A stretch of DNA of 64,000 bases from Cliona cf. orientalis (GCA_963930775.1 OZ005689.1:27267798-27331797); one strand, 5' to 3'; shown: positions 10,488 to 22,025, numbered from the stretch's first letter. Notes: generated by a model from the letters alone, not told the origin. Program-made: numbers and translations.

Positions 10488-13283
10488 CAGAGCTTGAAAT
10501 AAGTTGCAAAAATGGTCGGACATGTCCAAGCACTTGCAGTTTTGCTCTGCCATTTCTCAAATTTGGTCGGACATTATAAAATAGCTATTACAACTATGTC
10601 ATAATACGTGTTACACCATAAAAAGTGTACATACACAATACTGTGATAAACGTGATATCCACTGACCTGATCAAATCAGAAATCTGACAAATGTGCATGC
10701 ATTATTAGTCATTCATCCATTGCTCCCAGTCATCAAGCACAACAGTAGCATTCTCTTCTTCGTCACTGGTAGCCGAATATGTCTGATTCCTGCTGACTGT
10801 CACTCGAGGTACTACCAGTGGCACGTGGCTGGTATTGTTTCCCTTTGCTCTGACTAGGTCGTGTTTGCTTGGATTCCCACCAAAGTTTTATTGCAGGATC
10901 AGGTGAGAAGTCTTTGAGTGCACTTTTCTGCACTGACTGCAAGAAGATCATTCAATGACTCATTACCAAGTGACGTCCGCTTCTTATCCTTGATGATGTT
11001 CAGCTTTGAAAAGGTTCGCTCAAGTTTACCATTGGAAACAGGTAAGGAGAAAAGTAGTGTTGCTAGTTTCAATGCGTTGGACCATTCAGATGAATTGGGA
11101 GCGTGGAACAATCGCCACCAGACAGACTGGTAGTCCAAACTTGACAAACTGACCAGCATATGAGACCATAGCCTCAAACTCACGACGGATTTCATCCAAC
11201 TCAGCATTAGCTCCCTCAAGTGGTGTCTTGAAGTATTCCACTAGTCTGTCTATGGCATCCATTGGATTCTCCTGTGAGTCACCTAGATCATCAGGTGGGG
11301 GTTCAGTGACATGCTCATCATCCAAGAGTTTTTGCCACCCTTGAGTGCCGAGCATGAAGGTGATGTCACGAATGAGATCCATATTTGACCACGCTAATCT
11401 TGACTTTATACATGTCACCTTCAAGCAGTACTCTGAAGAGTTGGTCTCATAATAAGTCTTCGCCTCCAAGTACTTCTTTAACTCTTGATTCTGATACTCT
11501 GGTCCTCCTTCATCCTCTACAACTTTGACTGTAGCAGCGTATATTGACCACTGCGACAAGGTTTTTGAACACAGCTTGTTTGTTTCTTTTACTGCCCTTA
11601 GCAAAGAGGTCAGAGCTCCAAGGATATCCAAGTTATCACTCTGCATGGTTTTCGAGAATATTGCACATGGTGACAGAAGGTCCACAAAAAATGCACAACC
11701 AAGAAGGTACTTTGCGTCAGTCCATTTTCGCAGATACCCTGTTAGCCTAGCACGATCACTGGGGTTCACAGAACTATCACAAGAAAGCGCAGATAGATGA
11801 GCAGTATAAGCACCATACTTGGACACAACTCGCTTCATGGCATTTAGTTTATGGCTTATCCATCTAGACCCACTCGCTCTTACTGGTCGTACACCATCAT
11901 CAAATTCAAAGCATTGCTTCAAGTCAGTGATGATGCTCTCAAGTTCTCTACATTTTTAGGCGACTTCTCGTAGAGGTAGTATAGCCTTGTTAGCATATCA
12001 TCTATTGAATCAAAACAACTCTCCTTAAGAGCATCCTAGACAGCCAGTTCAAGATGGTGGGCTAAGCACCACATCCAAAAAAAATCCACTCCAGCTCTCG
12101 CTCAACTAAACCTTTCAGGCCTCGTGCTGCAATGTTAGTTGATGCTCCATCTGTGCCGATTCCAACTAACTTCTTGCATGCAGCTCCACTAAGATGGTGA
12201 ATACCAAGACTCTGCAGCCCATGCTTCAGGCTCTGTAACAGGCCTTCTGCCCTTACTGTAAGTGGTCTGTCAACATTGAGGAATTGAATCTATGTATGGA
12301 TTTTCTTATCTGTACCATTTGGATCGCACCAAACCACCATTAGTAATTATTCATTGTCATTGTTACTCTTGTCGGTGGAACCATCGATAAGAAGTGAGAA
12401 AAACTGCATTGCTAATGGTGGTGACCAACTTTTGTCTGTTAGCTTCAGCTATGTAATGTGTAAACTCCTTGCAGGAATTGTTATTTAGGTAAGGCAGCTC
12501 CCAAATTAACGCCATGCCGTTGCTCCAATTCACAAATCCGTGGATACTTACTTAGTGAAAGGGAGCTGTTCACTAGCGATAAAAAAAGCAATATCAAACT
12601 TAAGCCTTAGCTTTGCTCATCCTTGGAGAGTGTACACAATGCATGCTTGTACGATAGGAGCATATGCAGTAGCACCCAAGCCTTTGGCATGAGCCAAATC
12701 TCTCCTATGAAGAGTCATTGCGTGTCCATGCTGGTCTGATTTAGCGTGGTCGCGAAGGTTTGTTGTCCTCACCGAGTCAGCCCCAGTAATCCATTTTTCA
12801 CTGAAATTTTTTCTCCCCATATTATCTTTATACTTACTGCACATTCGGCACTTTAGACTCGTCACAACCTTCACTCCCGCTTCATTTTCTGTCTCACAGT
12901 CCAGCCAAGTCATCATTTGGCAGTCCTTATCGTACTCGACAACCCATTTCTTGTACATCTCGTACTTCACTTGCTGTTTTTTCTCCACAGGACCAGAAGG
13001 TTCAGATAGTCTCCTTTTCATAGTTATAGCTATAAATAATTGCCTATACGAGCTAGCTAGCTAGGTATACTTTAGATCATTAAATTTTCAGCTGCCTTCA
13101 ATATAGCTAGTGACCTCGTGGTCCATGCACATGACACGCACGTGTTTTTATTACAACATGCGGTGATGACCATTACCGATTATTGGCGTTCGGACATAAT
13201 GTCCGTCCAGTATTGAGTTCGTTCGGACAAACGAGAGAAATGGTCGGAAAATGTCCGATGTCCGACCATTATTTCAAGCACTG
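10488..13283 (-). mobile_element. hAT DNA transposon (ZNF862-like), nested in BEL/Pao gag
   Basis: Ends are CAGAGCTTGAAATAA on the left and the complement of CAGTGCTTGAAATAA on the right, followed inward by TGGTCGGACAT words. CATCT flanks both ends (10483-10487 and 13284-13288), giving a 5-bp target duplication. Length is about 2.8 kb. It carries one transposase gene on the minus strand. The CAG start of the ends and the transposase both place it in the hAT superfamily. Confidence 0.85.
10763..13021 (-). pseudogene. hAT transposase, ZNF862-like, decayed
   Basis: From 13021 downward: an N-terminal zinc finger of BED/TTF type (CRMCSKYKDNMGRKNF ... LRDHAKSDQH), then a region read in several frames that includes LLIDGSTD, GIGTDGAST and CLAHHLEL-like segments, which carry the expected hAT catalytic aspartates and C..H motif. 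Next come a long open segment 11922-11086 (SGSRWISHKLNAMKRVVSKYG) and the C-terminal dimerisation region (LPVSNGKLERTFSKLNIIKD) near 11000. The tail ends near 10763. Several frameshifts and stops between 12.6 and 11.9 kb show it is not functional as it stands. A plain DNA-transposon gene, sited in the hAT element described at 10488-13283. Confidence 0.85.
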
Positions 13284-13786
13284 CATCTGCAGGCTCCAGT
13301 CTATCCAAGTCAACTAATAAGCAGTTGAAACACTTGCAGAGAGGGCTGTCTTCGGTGTCTGATAGTGTCAGCTCTCTTACTCCTGAGAAGGATGTTTGTC
13401 TCCTTCAGCAATACGAGGAACGTCTTACTGATATGAAATGGGAACTCCCCGCTATGCGACATGAACGGCTATCTGCTGATTCGGGAGAGATTGATGCATC
13501 ATTGGATGCCATGGAACAAGACATCTTCGAATGCTCCCTCAAGGTTCGGAAACTCCTTCGCTCGCGGAGCACGAGCACTGCTTCGCCTGCCCCTGATGTC
13601 AAGTCAATCAAGCTCCCCAGACTAGACGTGCCGAAGTTTGATGGAAGTATACTCAATTGGATGACATTCTGGGAGCAATTCAGTGTTTCCATTCACGCCA
13701 GACATGACCTAACGGATGCTGAAAAGCTCGCATACCTGAGGAGCGCTCTCAAGAATGGTAGGCTAAGAACGTCATCGAGGGTCTGA
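13284..13786 (+). pseudogene. gag: BEL/Pao gag, DUF1759-type module (fossil)
   Basis: The segment contains KLPRLDVPKFDGSILNWMTF, the hallmark of the DUF1759 Gag module of BEL/Pao elements, after a helical region. It continues the gag begun at 10167 on the other side of the hAT insertion. Confidence 0.75.
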
Positions 13787-13825
13787 CTAGATCCGGAGAA
13801 CAGTACAAGGAGGCTATCACGTGCC

Positions 13826-15375
13826 TTAACCGATTATAGGCCAAGAGGTCATGACGTCATATGTATTGCCAACGCCGAAGAAAGTATAGTGACACAAATA
13901 AAATATCTTGTACAGCATAGCAGCATAATAGGCCTTCATGATATGTAAGACAGGTAGCTGCTACATTCTAGTATGCCGCTAGGGTGCTACTATACATACT
14001 ATAAGCTACAAACATACACAAAAGCTTACAAGCTTACTTACCTCCATAATGGCCGCCGTCTTTGAGTCGCTCCCAGGTAAGCGCTTGGCTCTGTTGAAAG
14101 GCTCGTCACATTTGTTTACGTATAGACCTAGTCTAGCTATAATATTATACTTAGTGACAGAGCTGTAACTCCTGCCCTGTGGTAGAAAACGTACCGCTCT
14201 CGTACCAGTATACACTAAGCCCTCACTTTTGTCTGATTGTGGAATGTGATTCAGTAGTAACCACTAATTACGTTATCTTGCATTTGCGGTGCTTCGTGCG
14301 CGCGCCGCGCCATATATTGTAGTGTATCGGCAACGCCCACACTTACTCTTCGTGACGTCACAAGGTCCTGAGGCCAGCCAGAAGTAAGGGAAAAATGGTC
14401 CTGGTCGACATTTTGCAAGTTCATATTCAACACGAGCAAGGGATTTAGCCAAGGATATTGCACTGGGCAACTCTCGAGGTCAAACTGTCCATGTGATCTT
14501 CATATGACTTGGCTCTGACCTTTCGCATCAGATTGTCCAGTAAGCTGAAATCGAGCTAGCCACGAGTGTGGCGATTGATTGGTGAGCGATCGGCTCCATA
14601 TCTCAACAACGAAGACAGTTGAAGAAACGAAACTTCTTCCATCCTTTAGTAGAGTTGTAAAACTAATCTCTATGTGAGTCAGCTAGTCTACAGAGCTGTT
14701 CATACTTTGACAGTACGTTATTGAATGTATAAATTATTTTCATTTTTCATGATCTTATAATTCAACAAATACAGTAAATAATACTTAGTTAAGCAAATAT
14801 ACTATACTGCTAGTGGTACTCTCCTTCCAGCTGAAGTATGAAAGCCTCAGCAGTCTTCGCATCAGGTTGTCCAGAATGTTGAAAATGAGTCGGCCAAACA
14901 TTTACGGCCGATATTCGGCCGTGTATAGCGAGGTAGCTACGCTTTGGACACGAACTGGACGTGCCCATATGTTGTTTAGCTAGTCTTCTTACAGTCTGCT
15001 GTGTTTCAAAACCCAGAAATATACCAGTAGCCAGAAATTAAACTTTTTTGTCATGCATGTTGACCGCGATCGCGGTCTCCATATGTTCAATACAGCAACC
15101 GCAAACCGGAAGTGATCAGGCAAAAGAGAGGGCTTAGCGTATACTGTACCCGGATTAGTAGCGAGTGGTAGGTTGGGCCAACCGTGACCTCACGCCACAG
15201 GTATGCAAGGGAGGCCCCCTAGTAGACATAGACAGGAAGCCAAAGCTATGGCTTCTTGTTCTTTGGAATGTAGGCATTGCCATAGCGCTAATATAGCTGT
15301 TCTGACGCTAATTGGCATCAACAGTGGTTTGCACACATGATACCAATTGGCGTCAATGGCGTATAATCGGTTCAA
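13826..15375 (-). mobile_element. Non-autonomous piggyBac-type element in BEL/Pao gag
   Basis: The left end is TTAA + CCGATTATAGGCC (13826). The right end has GGCGTATAATCGG followed by an imperfect TTCAA in place of the second TTAA. The interior matches the element at 5250-7171 in reverse (for example 14060-14210 and 15130-15310). No transposase is encoded; short open frames are incidental. It is flanked on both sides by gag sequence of the BEL/Pao fossil, so it is younger than that copy. Confidence 0.8.
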
Positions 15376-16120
15376 TCCCGGTACGACAGGCCTTGCGTTT
15401 TGCATCAAACTCACGTGCGTAAGATGTTGGAGATCTCCAATCTCAAAGAAGGGACTGGAAAGGAACTTCGTCACCTCACGACGTGGCACAACAACACTTG
15501 CGGGCTCTAAAGTCTTTGGGACACGAACCAGCTAGATCTTTCGTTACCTCTATGCTTGAGCCTAAGCTGGATGAACACACTATGTTTGAGTGGCAGTGCC
15601 ACAGCCAGGAGTCCACGGATGTCCCTCTCTACCAGCAGCTGCTGAGCTTCATCGATTTACGTGCACAGGCATCAGAATCTACTGTCCCTGATACTTCCAA
15701 ATGTGCCCCCAAGGTGATACTGCTGGAAGGAAGACCTTCACACCCAGCAAGCCTGTTGCCTCCTTTACGGCTAGTGCGGAGATAGATGCTAGCAAGTATG
15801 TCGTCAGTAAGGAGAAACATCCCTTGTACGTATGCTCCGAATTTAAAGCCATGAATCATGACGAAAGGCGATCCGTTCTGAAATCTAATGGATTGTGCAC
15901 TGATGTCGAACCTTTCAAAGACCTCGTCACACTCTTCTTCATGTTGAAAGGGGAGATACATCGTCGATCTTGACCGATGCTATGCCCAATCCGTCCAATA
16001 CTCCCACTCTAGTCTGCTCATCACACACCGCTACAAAAATCTGTGCCAATACGTTGCTCATGATGTGTAGCTTCCGGGTCTCGGCACCCAATGTTTCTAC
16101 TGTGACAGCTTGAGCACTCC
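15376..16120 (+). pseudogene. BEL/Pao gag C-terminal/protease region (fossil)
   Basis: Recognisable Pao-type segments include a helical gag stretch (HLRALKSLGHEPARSFVTSM) and a later Cys/His-containing stretch consistent with the zinc-knuckle and protease region. Broken fossil; details of breaks are not given. Confidence 0.6.
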
Positions 16121-19050
16121 TTGATAGTGCATCATCAGCATCTTTCGTCTCTGAGAGATTGGCTCAAGCCCTCAACTTACCTCGATCCCGACAGAACACT
16201 CACATTTCTGGTATTGCGGGCATCACAGAAACCTCACCCCTTCAGTCGATTGCCAGTTTCAGCATCAGTACCAGTAATCCCCCACAAGAAATGCTCAATC
16301 TCACCGCTTTTATTGTTCTCAAAGTTGCGTGTGAGCTGCCTCTGCGACCGATATCATTCAACCACGACTGGAATCATTTGTCTGATATTCCACTCGCCGA
16401 TCCTGATTTCGCATCTCCAGGCAAGGTTGACATTCTCCTTGATGTGGAGGCATTTGTTGCCGTGTAGCTCGACGGCCAGTGGTCTGGCCTGCCTGGGTCA
16501 CCCAGTTGCGTTCGCTTGGATGGGTGCTGACTGGAAACACTCACCTCCCCAGTACAGAGAATACTGTCATTACTTACCATATGCTTCGGTTATCACTGGA
16601 GACGATTTCTTACGCAAATTCTGGGAACTTGAAGAGAACCCTTCTTTCAAATCATCTTTGTCTCCAGAAGAGCATGCAGCGCTCAGACATTTTGAAGATC
16701 AGCACTACCGTACTGAGTCTGGCAGGTTCGTCGTGCCTCTGCCAAAGCGTCCCGATGCTAAGCTACTGGGAGAATCGAGATCCCAGGCAGTACGTCGATT
16801 TGTGCACGTTGAGCACTCCCTGCATGCTAAAGGAATCTTCCAGGAATTCAAATGTATCATTGACGAGTACCTTGAGCCGAAACTGATGTGGAGAGACCAC
16901 CGCACAGTCTTCTACCTCCCGATGCATGTGATGACCAAGGAATCAAGCATAACTACTAAAGTACAAGCTGTGTTCAACGCATCAGCAAAGATATCAACCG
17001 GTGAATCACTAAATGACACTCTAATGGTTGGACCGACTGTTCATTCTTCCTTGGTAGATGTCCTACTACGCTTCCGATTCCATCAAGTTGCATTGGTTGC
17101 TGATGAGTCGTATGTACCATGCTATTGCTCTCACAGAAACCGATAAAGACCTGTATCGATTTGTGTGGAGGAGTTCGTCCGAGGATATCCTCCAGGACTA
17201 CCGCATGACACGTGTCACTTTTGGCGTGTCTGCTTCTTCCTTCGTGGCCAATATGTGCGTCCGATGAAATGCCTTCTGAGTATCCCTTGCCGCCAAAGCT
17301 GTGGAGGACTCATTCTACGTCTACGTAGATGACGGCCTCACAGCAGCCGATTCCAACGTGGTAGCTATCGAAATGCACCGGCAATTACGGAATCTATTTG
17401 AACGAGGTGGATTCCTGCTACGGAAGTGGAATTCGAGCGATGCCGCAGTTTTAGAATAGTCTCCGTGATCAACGCTCCCTGCACACCTTCTCAGAGGTTG
17501 ACGAGTACACAAAGGCTTTGGGAGTGGAATGGAATTTGCAACACAATCATTTTTGTTTGGTGATCACAGAACTCCCACCACAGAAGCAATTGACCAAGCG
17601 AAATCTGACATCTCATATCGCAAAGGTTTTTGATATCTTGGGCTGGATCACTCCAGTTACCGTGAAAGCAAAAATTATGCTGCATAGCTTGTGGGAGGAA
17701 CGAGTCCAATGGGACAAACCCGTGCCGGAATTCCTGCATCAAATGTGGCTCCAATGGAGGTCTGAGTTACCACTTTTCATGGGAAAACTAATCCCACATT
17801 GCTATTACCCCAAGGACGTCCACATCGCATTCAAGCAGCTCCATCGTTTCTCAGAAGCTTCAGAACAAGCATATTCTGGGGTGGTCTACCTTCGCATGGT
17901 GGACACTACTTGTCGAGTTCATACGTCGCTCGTTATAGTGAAAACAAAAGTGGCTCCAATCAAGAGAATCAGCATCCCTCGTCTAGAGCTATGTGGAGCT
18001 CAGCTTGTCGCATAGTTACTTCATTATTCTCAAAGGGTTTTGGACTTCCCTACTGAAGACATATTTGCATGGACCGACAGCACAATTGTTTTGAATTGGA
18101 TAGTTGGCAATCCACGTCGATTTAAGACCTATGTTGGAAATAGTCAGTTGCATCGTTAATCTCATTCCTCCAAATCGTTGGCACCATGTCGAAGGATCAC
18201 AGAATTAATCCAGCCGATTGTGCCTCTCGTGGCTTACTTCCATCAGAGCTGCTGATGCATGACCTATGGTGGAACGGTCCAAGCTGGCTAAAGCTTGGTA
18301 TTCAACGCCGGCCTATTCCAGACTCATTGCCTCACAACGAACCTTCCGTTGAAGCTGAAGAAATATGCTCGCACCTCGCGGTCGTGTCGGACCCTGTTAT
18401 TCCGATTGATCAATTTTCGAGCTTTACGAGACTTACCTTACGAGAGTTATATCCTGGATGAAACGCTTTTTATACAACTATCAAGCATGAAAGAAAGGTT
18501 TGAGTCGAAAGGTCGAGCCCTTATCTGTGGAAGAGTTGAACCAAGCCATAATGTACTGGATTCGTGTGATTCAGAACGATCACTTCAGTGATGAATACAA
18601 GGCACTTTGCAAGAAAGTACGGCTTCCGACATCCAGTCCATTGTTGTGTCTACTCCTGTTCCTGGACGATATGGGTCTCATTTGAGTAGGTGGTCGACAA
18701 CAAAATTCGAAATTGATTTACGACAGCCAACATCCTTTGATTCCTGTAAACACATTACTCACAGTGAACACTTACGCTTGCTCCATGCAGGTCCTTCGCT
18801 AGTTGCAGCATCGCTAAATCGGCTTTTTCACATCATTGGTGGACGTACCCGCAGTTGTGTGACCTGCAGACGCAAGTCCTTACGTCCTGAACCTCCAATG
18901 ATGGGTCAGCTTCCGTTGGAAAGAGCGACTCCTGATATTGTATTCGATCGAGTTGATATGGATTATGCAGGACCCATTCTCATTAAATGTGGCTACACGT
19001 GGAAGCCTGTGATGCTTTAAAGCTTACATTTGCGTTTTCGCGTTTGGAAT
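16121..19050 (+). pseudogene. pol: BEL/Pao pol: RT, RNase H and integrase start (fossil)
   Basis: Typical Pao-type segments appear in order: FWELEENPSFKSSLSPEE and the HAKGIFQEFKCIIDEYLE region before RT, VQAVFNASAKISTGESLNDT in RT, a region after RT with KVFDILGWITPVTVKAKI, the KRISIPRLELCGAQL segment before RNase H, and the integrase zinc module/core start (MDYAGPI) before truncation near 19050. Broken in several places. Confidence 0.8.
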
Positions 19051-19627
19051 GGCTGACAGTTAGCTTTGTATAGAAACGAGTGGCTAAGAGGCTAGAAGAC
19101 ATCGTGTACAAGGTACCTAGGTGATCGTGAGTTAGCCGCAGGATCTATTTAGCCTCTTGCTTTGAGTGTACTCATTGGAAAGAGCGGACATTCTTTTGGT
19201 ATATTCCTTGTTAGCAAACCGTAAGTTTCTATCATAAAGCCAACACAAGGCTATAAATATTTAATTAGCTCGAAGTTGACTACAATTTCGGTCTTCGTAG
19301 GCCTCTAACTCCCTGAAGGTACATGCATGTAAGACGCTAATTTGAAAATTGGTAGTGCTAGTCATGGTTATTAGGAGGACCTCAACTAGAGCCTACCTAG
19401 TTTCTATATACGCCGCCTAAGTGAGTGTATAGATATTTTTAATTACTGCTAAATAATAAACAGGTGGGCATGGCCATTAGTTAATTAATTAGAATCTATA
19501 TCGTGTGTAGTAACTATATTCCAAGTTAGAAGTTCATAGCTTGCTCCAAGTAGCCTCCATAACCATATCCTGGTATGTGACCCTCGCTCCAGTTCAAGTG
19601 GGCCCAGGCCTTAACTGTACAGAGAGG
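19051..19627. other. Unannotated spacer
   Basis: No coding sequence or repeat end recognised, apart from a short CCCAGGCCTTAA word near 19600 that recurs near 6363 and 25147. Confidence 0.4.
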
Positions 19628-19885
19628 TCTATTTAATTGATTTCTGGGTCACGCGTAGTATGCGAAAACGCCATACGCGTGCATAGCAACGCCTTTGGGC
19701 CGTAATTTCTCGATTGTTGAGGGTGTGGCGCGATCGCAAACAAAGTACTGTATCTTCACAACGAAGCGCATGATCGGTCTAGAACTTGAACGCGATTTAC
19801 CTCTACGGTAGAGCTTATCAAGATGCATCAACTTCAACTTTAACAAAAAAATCCCATATGGCGGATTTTCCCATAGACGGTCACA
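19628..19885 (+). mobile_element. TGTGACC-ended MITE, right-half fragment
   Basis: It matches the right half of the copy at 3589-4264 and ends with GACGGTCACA. The left half is absent. Confidence 0.75.
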
Positions 19886-20663
19886 ATTGGGGAATTGTGG
19901 GGCAATGAACGAGAGAGGAAAACGTAGAACACTGAGTCACTCACACAACATATGAAATACACCGTCACAACAGCTATAGCAGAAAGTGACAGAACTGGTA
20001 CAAGATCAACGAGTACATAGGTGCATATTATTATGGCACAGGTATACGCTATGTACTAACACAACTACACTGGGATGAGCCAACTGAAAACATAATTTAT
20101 TTAGGACGTGTGGCCAGCATGTCCACGGAAAAAACCCTCTAAAAAACGTTAGTGAAGAAAAATTGTGAGGGGAAAAAACCAACTTAAAATAGCATCCCAG
20201 GACTAGCTATGTTGATCTTCGTCCGGAGTCTCCTCGGTAGAGAACTTCGGAGCCTGCCTAAGTGGGAGATCGTTAACACAGGATGGGGGTTGGATTTGCA
20301 AGGATAGAAAAGGGAGCATGTGAAAATGTGCTATAGTCTTAAGGTACCATAATATTTGAAATTTCCAGGTAGCAGATGATGCTGTTCTTGCTTGAGAGGA
20401 CTGCCATCATGCAGTTTCCGCTGAAAATAGCCACCTACCTTGTACCTGGCAACTCTGGAATGCACAACATGTACATGCACCCTCACGAGCCCCGCCCTCA
20501 ATTCTGCATGCAGAGCCCTAGCGCTAGAGAGCTTATTTTCCGTCTAATTCACTTTGTTGAAACGACAGAAAATACACCTCACTAAAGGTGTGCATGCATC
20601 ATGCATCATGCATGTCATGTATCATGCGATATTGGACACATTTCTCAATTGGGATAAATTGGG
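19886..20663. other. Segment bounded by about 20-bp direct repeats
   Basis: TTGGGGAATTGTGGGGCAA occurs near 19887 and again near 20657. The second copy lies in the tyrosine-recombinase remnant. The enclosed 750 bp has no recognised coding sequence. The repeats could be a target duplication of an unrecognised insertion. Confidence 0.35.
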
Positions 20664-20830
20664 GAATTGTGGGGCAACGTAACCGTCTTTGGCATTCTCT
20701 GACAGCCACCTGCCATGCCGTTTAAACCAACGGTCAGGTATACCTGCATTTGCTGCAGCAGACGCGCCTCCGGATTTAAGGCTCTGGAGGCCTGAAGATC
20801 AATAAGAGACCATCGGCACATGCAGCTCAG
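20664..20830 (-). pseudogene. Tyrosine recombinase C-terminal fragment (Crypton-like)
   Basis: The minus strand encodes SLKSGGASAAANAGIPDRWF followed by KRHGRWLSENAKDGYV. This is the second half of a tyrosine recombinase catalytic domain, with the HGRW box and the conserved AKDGYV tail. The family normally has Arg in the RSGG box; here it is Lys, and no N-terminal or first catalytic half is seen. It is a remnant of a Crypton-like element or another recombinase-bearing element; it is separate from the DIRS copy at 22.0-24.3 kb. Confidence 0.65.
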
Positions 20831-20908
20831 TTATATGGCATGCTGCCACAAGCTACCCAAGAATCATCCCTCATATTTCCACTACCTTTCCTAGTGTGCA
20901 ACTATAAC

Positions 20909-21052
20909 AACCACCGAGGTCACATTACTTACTTAATAAGTATTAATTCTGACCACCGAGGTCATATTTCCTCTAAGACCACCGAGGTCCCGCTACTTGG
21001 CATTTGACCACCGAGGTGAAGTACTTGACCTTTGTTTTGACCACAAAGGTCA
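20909..21052. repeat. Five spaced TGACC-AC-GAGGTCA palindromes
   Basis: Five near-copies of TGACCACCGAGGTCA occur near 20909, 20950, 20977, 21005 and 21038, separated by unrelated AT-rich spacers of 10-25 bp. Each is an everted pair of AGGTCA-like half-sites. The spacing and conservation of the core, but not the spacers, are visible in the sequence. Nuclear-receptor-type binding is only a suggestion. Confidence 0.55.
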
Positions 21053-21291
21053 GCCTACTTGACACCTAAACAGTATGACTTGTACTGTATTTACTATCAA
21101 AATATTATGTATATAGTATTATTAATTTTTATAGGTCTGTAAACGTAGAGCAAGCCACTACATGTATATTGGATGAGGTGATCGTGGAAAGCAATGCTGA
21201 TGGGTCTATTCTAGTGTAAGCAGCATCTGATATGTATCTGTATGTGTAAGGATACAGTATTGTGTGCGTGCGACTGTGAAGAGACACCTCT

Positions 21292-22025
21292 ATGGCTGAA
21301 GACTTCGTGTCTGAAACTGAGGAAACACTAATTCATTCGGTTGTGCATGACTACCAAGAGAGTCCTGAGAAGCAGTACTCGTCCAGTGATGATCCTTATA
21401 CTCAGCTTACTTACAGTGATCTCTCTGAAGAGCTAAAACTAGTGAATGAGCGTAAGTGCTTGGCATTTGTCAGCCAATTATTGCTGCTGTTGGGGAGAAA
21501 GTGCCGAGTCGGTTGTGATGCTGATATTGCTACTACATCTGTGGGTACCGACTGTGGATTTGCAGTCAAACTGTCATGGGAGTGTACAGCTCATCACAAG
21601 TACGTTTGCAAACAATATTATGTCAATTCTGCGGTTACACGTATGTATGTACTATCATTGCAGAGATCACTGTTACTCATCACCAACCTATGCTGCTGGA
21701 TTTGCCATCAACCATATTATCCACTCGTCAATTTTATTTTCAGGACTGGTTTCAGCAGTTTCTACGATTTTGTAAATTTGTTGGCCTAGGTCACACTACC
21801 TAACACCTACTACCTCTTCCAACGTCTTTACGCTGCTCCTACTGTTAATCAAGAATACACCACATTGGAAAGCAAAATACTCGAGGAGTTGAAACTGATT
21901 CTGTTGTGGTTTCAGGTGATTGTCGTATGGATTCTCCTGGCTTTTCTACTGTGAAAGGGACGTACACTCTGATGAACCATGAGACTGGTACATTGATATC
22001 AATGCAACATGGAGATAAACGACAA
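21292..22025 (+). pseudogene. Decayed multi-exon gene of the GDxRxDSPG repetitive family
   Basis: Exon 1 (21292-21599) begins MAEDFVSETEETL and runs through a Cys-containing region to a donor AA|GTACGT. After an acceptor near 21661 follow SSPTYAAGFAINHIIHSSIL, a frame change, YLFQRLYAAPTVNQEY and then VSGDCRMDSPGFSTVKGTYT with LMNHETGTL. From memory, repetitive proteins of cnidarians and fish share this order (W.SSP, ILFSG, PT.. and GDGRxDSPGxxAKYxTYTxMD); a DDE-like transposase role is suspected but not shown here. The start codon is the first in frame and is uncertain. The sequence stops abruptly where the DIRS-type fossil begins, so the 3' part is lost. Confidence 0.5.

Larger units (their letters stand above)
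9890..19050 (+). mobile_element. BEL/Pao LTR retroelement (fossil) with nested insertions
   Basis: Parts in order are a primer-binding-site-like TTGGTCCTTCAACCCGG near 10038, a gag start near 10167, a gag DUF1759-type module at 13325-13786, the rest of gag/protease to about 16.1 kb, reverse transcriptase at about 16.6-17.5 kb, RNase H near 17.8-18.2 kb, and the integrase zinc module and core start at 18.5-19.05 kb. It then ends; I see no 3' LTR, so it is truncated. It is an old, broken copy with many breaks (roughly a dozen). A hAT transposon (10488-13283) and a piggyBac-type element (13826-15375) inserted into gag. Family assignment rests on DUF1759 and the Pao-type RT/RNase H context. Confidence 0.8.

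Noticed and set aside
20909-21052. CRISPR-like array of TGACCACCGAGGTCA
   Set aside because: Spacers are short and uneven, the repeats are imperfect and the context is animal DNA.
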